Below, in pieces: positions 63,556-64,000 of a stretch of DNA of 64,000 nt. The notes under the pieces are model-generated. The model was not told the DNA's origin and made no database searches. It worked only from the letters and a program-made list of their open reading frames with translations. The position numbers and the translations under genes were made by a program. The stretch's first letter is position 1. Every line of letters begins with the position of its first letter. The DNA comes from Roseitranquillus sediminis (GTDB taxonomy: Bacteria; Pseudomonadota; Alphaproteobacteria; Rhodobacterales; Rhodobacteraceae): the NCBI RefSeq assembly GCF_016918935.1, contig NZ_JAFFOB010000007.1, positions 1 to 64,000 on the forward strand. The letters run 5' to 3'.

Positions 63556-64000
63556 CTACTCGACCTGCTCGATCTGCAGTTCGACTTCCGAGTACCAGTC
63601 GGCGACCTCGCGGATCTCGGCGTCGGTCATGTCCGCCGCTATCTGCGACATGATCTCGTGCTCTCGCTTGCCGAGACGGAAGGCCTTGAGCTGGGTGTCG
63701 ATGTAGATGTTCACCTCGCCCGCCAGGTTGGGCGCGTCGAGCAGAAGCGAGATGCCGTCGGCACCATGACAGGAGACACAGGCCGCGGGCGCGTCATCCT
63801 CGCTGACGCCCTCCGGCAGCGTCGCGACGGCTTCGTGCGACGCATACCAGGCCGCGACGTCCGAGATCTGCTGCGCAGAGAGGCTGGCGGCGACCACGGA
63901 CATCATCTCGTGCTCGCGCGCGCCCGTCTTGAAGGCCATGAGCTGCGCCTCGAGGTACTTCTCCGGCTCACCGCCGATGTGCGGGGCGATCGGGATCTGC
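63556..64000 (-). CDS. Diheme cytochrome c (c4-like), partial
   Basis: The frame stays open to the right edge, so the N-terminal part with the first heme motif lies outside the window. What is visible (about 148 residues) holds one heme site CVSCH and two similar halves: IGGEPEKYLEAQLMAFKTG and LAGEVNIYIDTQLKAFRLG, each followed by REHE-(M/I)-MS. This duplication is typical of diheme c4-type cytochromes. It is convergent with cheB. Confidence 0.87.
   Translation of the reverse strand, partial: QIPIAPHIGGEPEKYLEAQLMAFKTGAREHEMMSVVAASLSAQQISDVAAWYASHEAVATLPEGVSEDDAPAACVSCHGADGISLLLDAPNLAGEVNIYIDTQLKAFRLGKREHEIMSQIAADMTDAEIREVADWYSEVELQIEQVE

Overview
The window is GC-rich and almost fully coding, with short gaps, frequent ATGA/GTGA start-stop overlaps and several GTG or TTG starts placed behind good Shine-Dalgarno sites. 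Two TRAP transporters, ZnuABC with Zur, an ArsR/MerR metal-resistance block and a compact che operon with a STAS-like gene suggest an alphaproteobacterium, probably a marine Rhodobacterales or Rhodospirillales relative. That placement rests on gene content only. I saw no rRNA, tRNA, CRISPR array, prophage or intact insertion sequence.

Layout. 1-8.6 kb: a gene end, a universal stress protein, an amidase, and a divergent catabolic operon (enolase-superfamily enzyme, TRAP DctPQM, methyltransferase, TIM-barrel isomerase). 8.6-13.5 kb: decayed transposases of three IS families (IS256-, IS1182- and IS3-like) around an ArsR/double-AHSA1 pair and a purine nucleoside permease homologue. 13.8-20.9 kb: a GntR regulator, an ABC uptake system of NMT1/SsuABC type with a fumarylacetoacetase-family hydrolase, and two exported proteins (an NHL-repeat protein and an HpcH/HpaI aldolase with a signal peptide).

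22.0-31.1 kb: ten tightly packed co-directional genes that match no system I know by name. They encode five tandem ribosomal L7/L12-like modules, a TPR-like protein, six proteins sharing one paired-motif domain (one with an OmpA-like domain inserted, one fused to PASTA), an Arg-rich coiled-coil protein and a second PASTA protein. The shared domain resembles DUF2589 as I remember it. None has an obvious signal peptide or ATPase. This is the strongest candidate for an undescribed system.

31.2-34.3 kb: zinc uptake (znuA divergent from zur-znuC-znuB). 34.4-38.6 kb: an exported serine hydrolase, an exported TPR protein and a 5-formyltetrahydrofolate cyclo-ligase homologue. 38.7-44.7 kb: metal and metalloid resistance (Zn/Cd/Pb-type P-ATPase, MerR regulator, ArsR, flavoprotein with a Cys-rich tail, MFS exporter). 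44.7-48.4 kb: a saccharopine-dehydrogenase-like reductase, HxlR regulator, methyltransferase and a TerB/DUF533 protein. 48.5-51.3 kb: a second TRAP operon. 51.5-53.9 kb: a thioesterase, a BrkB/YihY membrane protein and an FkbM methyltransferase. 53.9-63.5 kb: a chemotaxis cluster (soluble MCP-like protein divergent from STAS-cheY-cheA-cheW-mcp-cheW-cheR-cheB). The window ends inside a diheme cytochrome c gene.
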